Origin: JAPXSY01 sp034003585
Lineage (GTDB): Bacteria; Verrucomicrobiota; Kiritimatiellia; RFP12; UBA1067
Assembly: GCA_034003585.1 (NCBI GenBank)
Contig: JAVEYH010000009.1
Location: 1-54,533, forward strand
Length of the DNA: 54,533 nucleotides
Reading direction: 5' to 3'
The stretch's first letter is position 1, and each line of letters opens with the position of its first letter. Of the stretch, positions 53,701-54,533 are shown in pieces. Position numbers and translations under genes: made by a program. The notes beneath the pieces were generated by a model, which saw nothing but the letters and a program-made list of their open reading frames with translations, did no database searches and was not told the DNA's origin.

Positions 53701-54533
53701 ACGTGGATGCGGTTTTGCGAGAAACTTCTCGACTTGACGGATGACACGAAATGGGCGGATGAGATCGAGCGCACGTTTTACAACGCCTATCTCGGCGCGA
53801 TGAAGGCCGACGGTTCGGAGTTCGCCGGCTACACGCCGCTTTCCGGCAACCGTTACCACGGCCAGCATCACTGCTACATGCATACGGACTGCTGCACGGC
53901 GAACGGCCCGCGGGGATTCCTCTGTTTTCTCAAAGCGTTTTTCCGCACGAAAGGCGACGCGGCGGTATTCAACTTCTATTCGTCCGCGCTTGTGAAGGGC
54001 GTCCTTCCCGGGACCGGCAGGAAGGTCGCCTTCGATATGTATTCCCTTTATCCGCGCTCGAACACCGCCCGGATCGTCAGCCACACCGAAAACGCTGGCG
54101 TCGTTCCGCTTAAGCTGCGCATTCCGAAATGGAGCGAGACGACGGTTGTGAAGGTGAATGGCGAAAGGCAGAAGGGCGTTCTGCCCGGCGCCTATTTCAC
54201 GGTTGCGCGCGAATGGAAGCTCGGCGACATTGTGGAAATCGAGTTTGATATGCCCGTCGTCGCGCACAAGTCCGGGCACAACCTCGCCTTTACGCGCGGC
54301 CCGGTCCTCCTCGCCCGCGACAGCCGTTTCCGTGACGGGGATTTCACCGACCCGTTCCGGCAGGGCATCCGGGACGGACAGCGCATGCCGGGTTTCGCGG
54401 CAGTGCGTGCGCCCTCGGATGACGTGTGGATGGCGTTTTCCGCAACGCTTCCGCTCGGATCGCACCATGCGAATCCGGAAGGCGCGCTTCATCAAACCGT
54501 TTTCTTCTGCGATTACGCGTCCGCCGGCAACAC
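50749..54533 (+). CDS. GH97-GH127 fused glycoside hydrolase, 3' end cut by window
   Basis: One open frame of at least 1261 codons that I read with no stop to the window end. Residues 1-20 are a signal peptide. About 25-670 form a GH97 enzyme; V-D422-F-M-D425 fits the nucleophile strand of the retaining alpha-galactosidase branch, and E471 in NYEGVHG fits the acid/base. After a join near residue 671 (ETDSAANLGDV), about 680-1261+ form a GH127-like domain. It has E961 (SEAW), E979-T-C981 and C1048-C1049, which line up with the acid/base, zinc ligands and cysteine nucleophile of beta-L-arabinofuranosidases. AAGGAG lies eight bases before the ATG. The usual last 80 or so residues of GH127 should lie beyond the window. 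The fusion would couple removal of two different sugars from one glycan. Confidence 0.85.
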   Translation, partial: MTRKTVMLAAVACCCLGAKAAEGVASASSPDGRNQIRLYPEPLAYEVLRDGHVLIALSEIGMTVDGVAFTGKGGAPKVTSGKGTGSEKTPVYKKGSVSLEQRETFVDFGKWGVRLAARNDGVAYRFETKIPGRIRVDGEKASVAIPEASATCRVHFTDAFGCEETVGQTLQAKDVVTGGKGKRLAYLPWVCTVRGKTVAITESDVFDYPIWNLARSDAAAVPVVFQSVFAGWPKRTERVGGWGDKPEDHGLKEGGRWLKVLEHDGYLVETDGTRPFPWRAFILADEPAKLCEADLVYALARPAAAGGDFSWVKPGKVAWDWWNDWYLEDVPFKAGCNTKSYEYYIDFAAKTGVEYVIFDEGWSEELNIRKFHRDVDVPHLIDYAGQKGVGIILWVAWAQVYGNEEQVAAHFAKLGAKGFKVDFMDRGDAEAERFLWKFADACARNRMLVDYHGAHRPTGMSRAYPNVLNYEGVHGLEQMKFYKGQDILGNDVRSFFGRLTAGPMDYTPGAMLNYPVGRYTGDWKHPGSMGTRSRQMAMMTLFEAPLQMLCDSPTRYEKNLECFRFMAATPVVWDDTVGLGGTPETFAAVARRKGGVWYAAGISSAAAQDFELDTGFLGPGRWAAELFRDAPESEAEPAEYVRETRSVRAGDRIPFRMAPGGGFTVRFTQKETDSAANLGDVRLKGYLGERLDAMIERHVIGTDVEYITAPFLEKTETKGWWQTEFWGKYMHAAMPYLKYNGSAKLKADVDCGIARMLASQEKSGYIGNYPDDLRCGEGWDVWGMKYTMMGLLHYYDATQAPEVLKACKRLCAYVMTELGPGGKRGRPLYRTGNWSGYASSSILEPVMWLYKRTRDQPVLDFAAYLVRDMTEAEDGPRLLDLALKGVSVADRNGYGNKPETHGGYVMKHNRWKAYEMMSCYQGMLEYHEVTGRKDLFDAAVATGHDIIREEINLAGGCTSSEAWFHGARKQHLPYLRLQETCVTTTWMRFCEKLLDLTDDTKWADEIERTFYNAYLGAMKADGSEFAGYTPLSGNRYHGQHHCYMHTDCCTANGPRGFLCFLKAFFRTKGDAAVFNFYSSALVKGVLPGTGRKVAFDMYSLYPRSNTARIVSHTENAGVVPLKLRIPKWSETTVVKVNGERQKGVLPGAYFTVAREWKLGDIVEIEFDMPVVAHKSGHNLAFTRGPVLLARDSRFRDGDFTDPFRQGIRDGQRMPGFAAVRAPSDDVWMAFSATLPLGSHHANPEGALHQTVFFCDYASAGN

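Noticed and set aside
1..54533. CRISPR arrays or known defence systems
   Set aside because: No regularly spaced repeats and no cas, restriction or toxin genes seen; the SNF2-type gene sits among housekeeping genes, without defence partners.

Overview
The window looks like chromosomal DNA from a Gram-negative, GC-rich member of the PVC group, most likely Kiritimatiellota or a close relative. This is inferred from gene content: TolB and Pal with a Tat system, very long secreted LamG/beta-strand proteins, many Tat-signal Gfo/Idh/MocA-type proteins, XylR-type regulators, a hydrazine-synthase-alpha-like dihaem protein and GH97, GH109 and GH127 enzymes. No rRNA or other taxonomic marker is present.

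Region 1 (1-13,970, mostly + strand): a MITE-like inverted repeat, a giant secreted LamG-duplicate protein, a GH28-like pectin enzyme, then a compact run tolB-pal-tatA-tatC-hisB-hisA-M16 peptidase-SWIM/SNF2 ATPase, with several start/stop overlaps. Region 2 (14,011-25,784): a leftward group (mscS-type channel, a double DUF3857/transglutaminase protein, aroA) diverges from a rightward FHA/PEGA protein and an hrpB-type helicase. Region 3 (25,814-33,107): a chimeric IclR-effector/AraC regulator diverges from a truncated LamG fragment. Next come a dihaem TolB-like/HZS-alpha-like protein, a glycerophosphodiesterase, an unknown secreted protein and a SIMPL-domain protein.

Region 4 (33,336-45,542): a tRNA-His with encoded CCA and a strong terminator, followed by a block with visibly different codon choice (CTC for leucine is common, where neighbouring genes use CTG). 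The block holds a XylR-type regulator, a secreted beta-strand protein and a tandemly duplicated two-gene module (GH109 enzyme plus NodB-like lipoprotein, twice). A sugar-porter MFS transporter, a DegT/DnrJ/EryC1 aminotransferase and a clipped Tat/lipoprotein leader complete it. It reads as an acquired glycan-use island that probably acts on N-acetylgalactosamine-type glycans.

Region 5 (45,624-54,533): a leftward operon (hexuronate-type MFS transporter, MtaA/UroD-like protein, Gfo/Idh oxidoreductase) diverges from a second XylR-type regulator. A single open frame joining a GH97 domain to a GH127 domain follows and runs off the window.

The common theme is uptake and dismantling of complex glycans outside the cytoplasm, with local XylR-type control. 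The tatA-tatC pair could export the many proteins here that carry twin-arginine-like leaders. Strongest leads: the GH97-GH127 fusion, the duplicated GH109/NodB-like module, the IclR-AraC chimera, and the second transglutaminase half whose catalytic cysteine is a proline.
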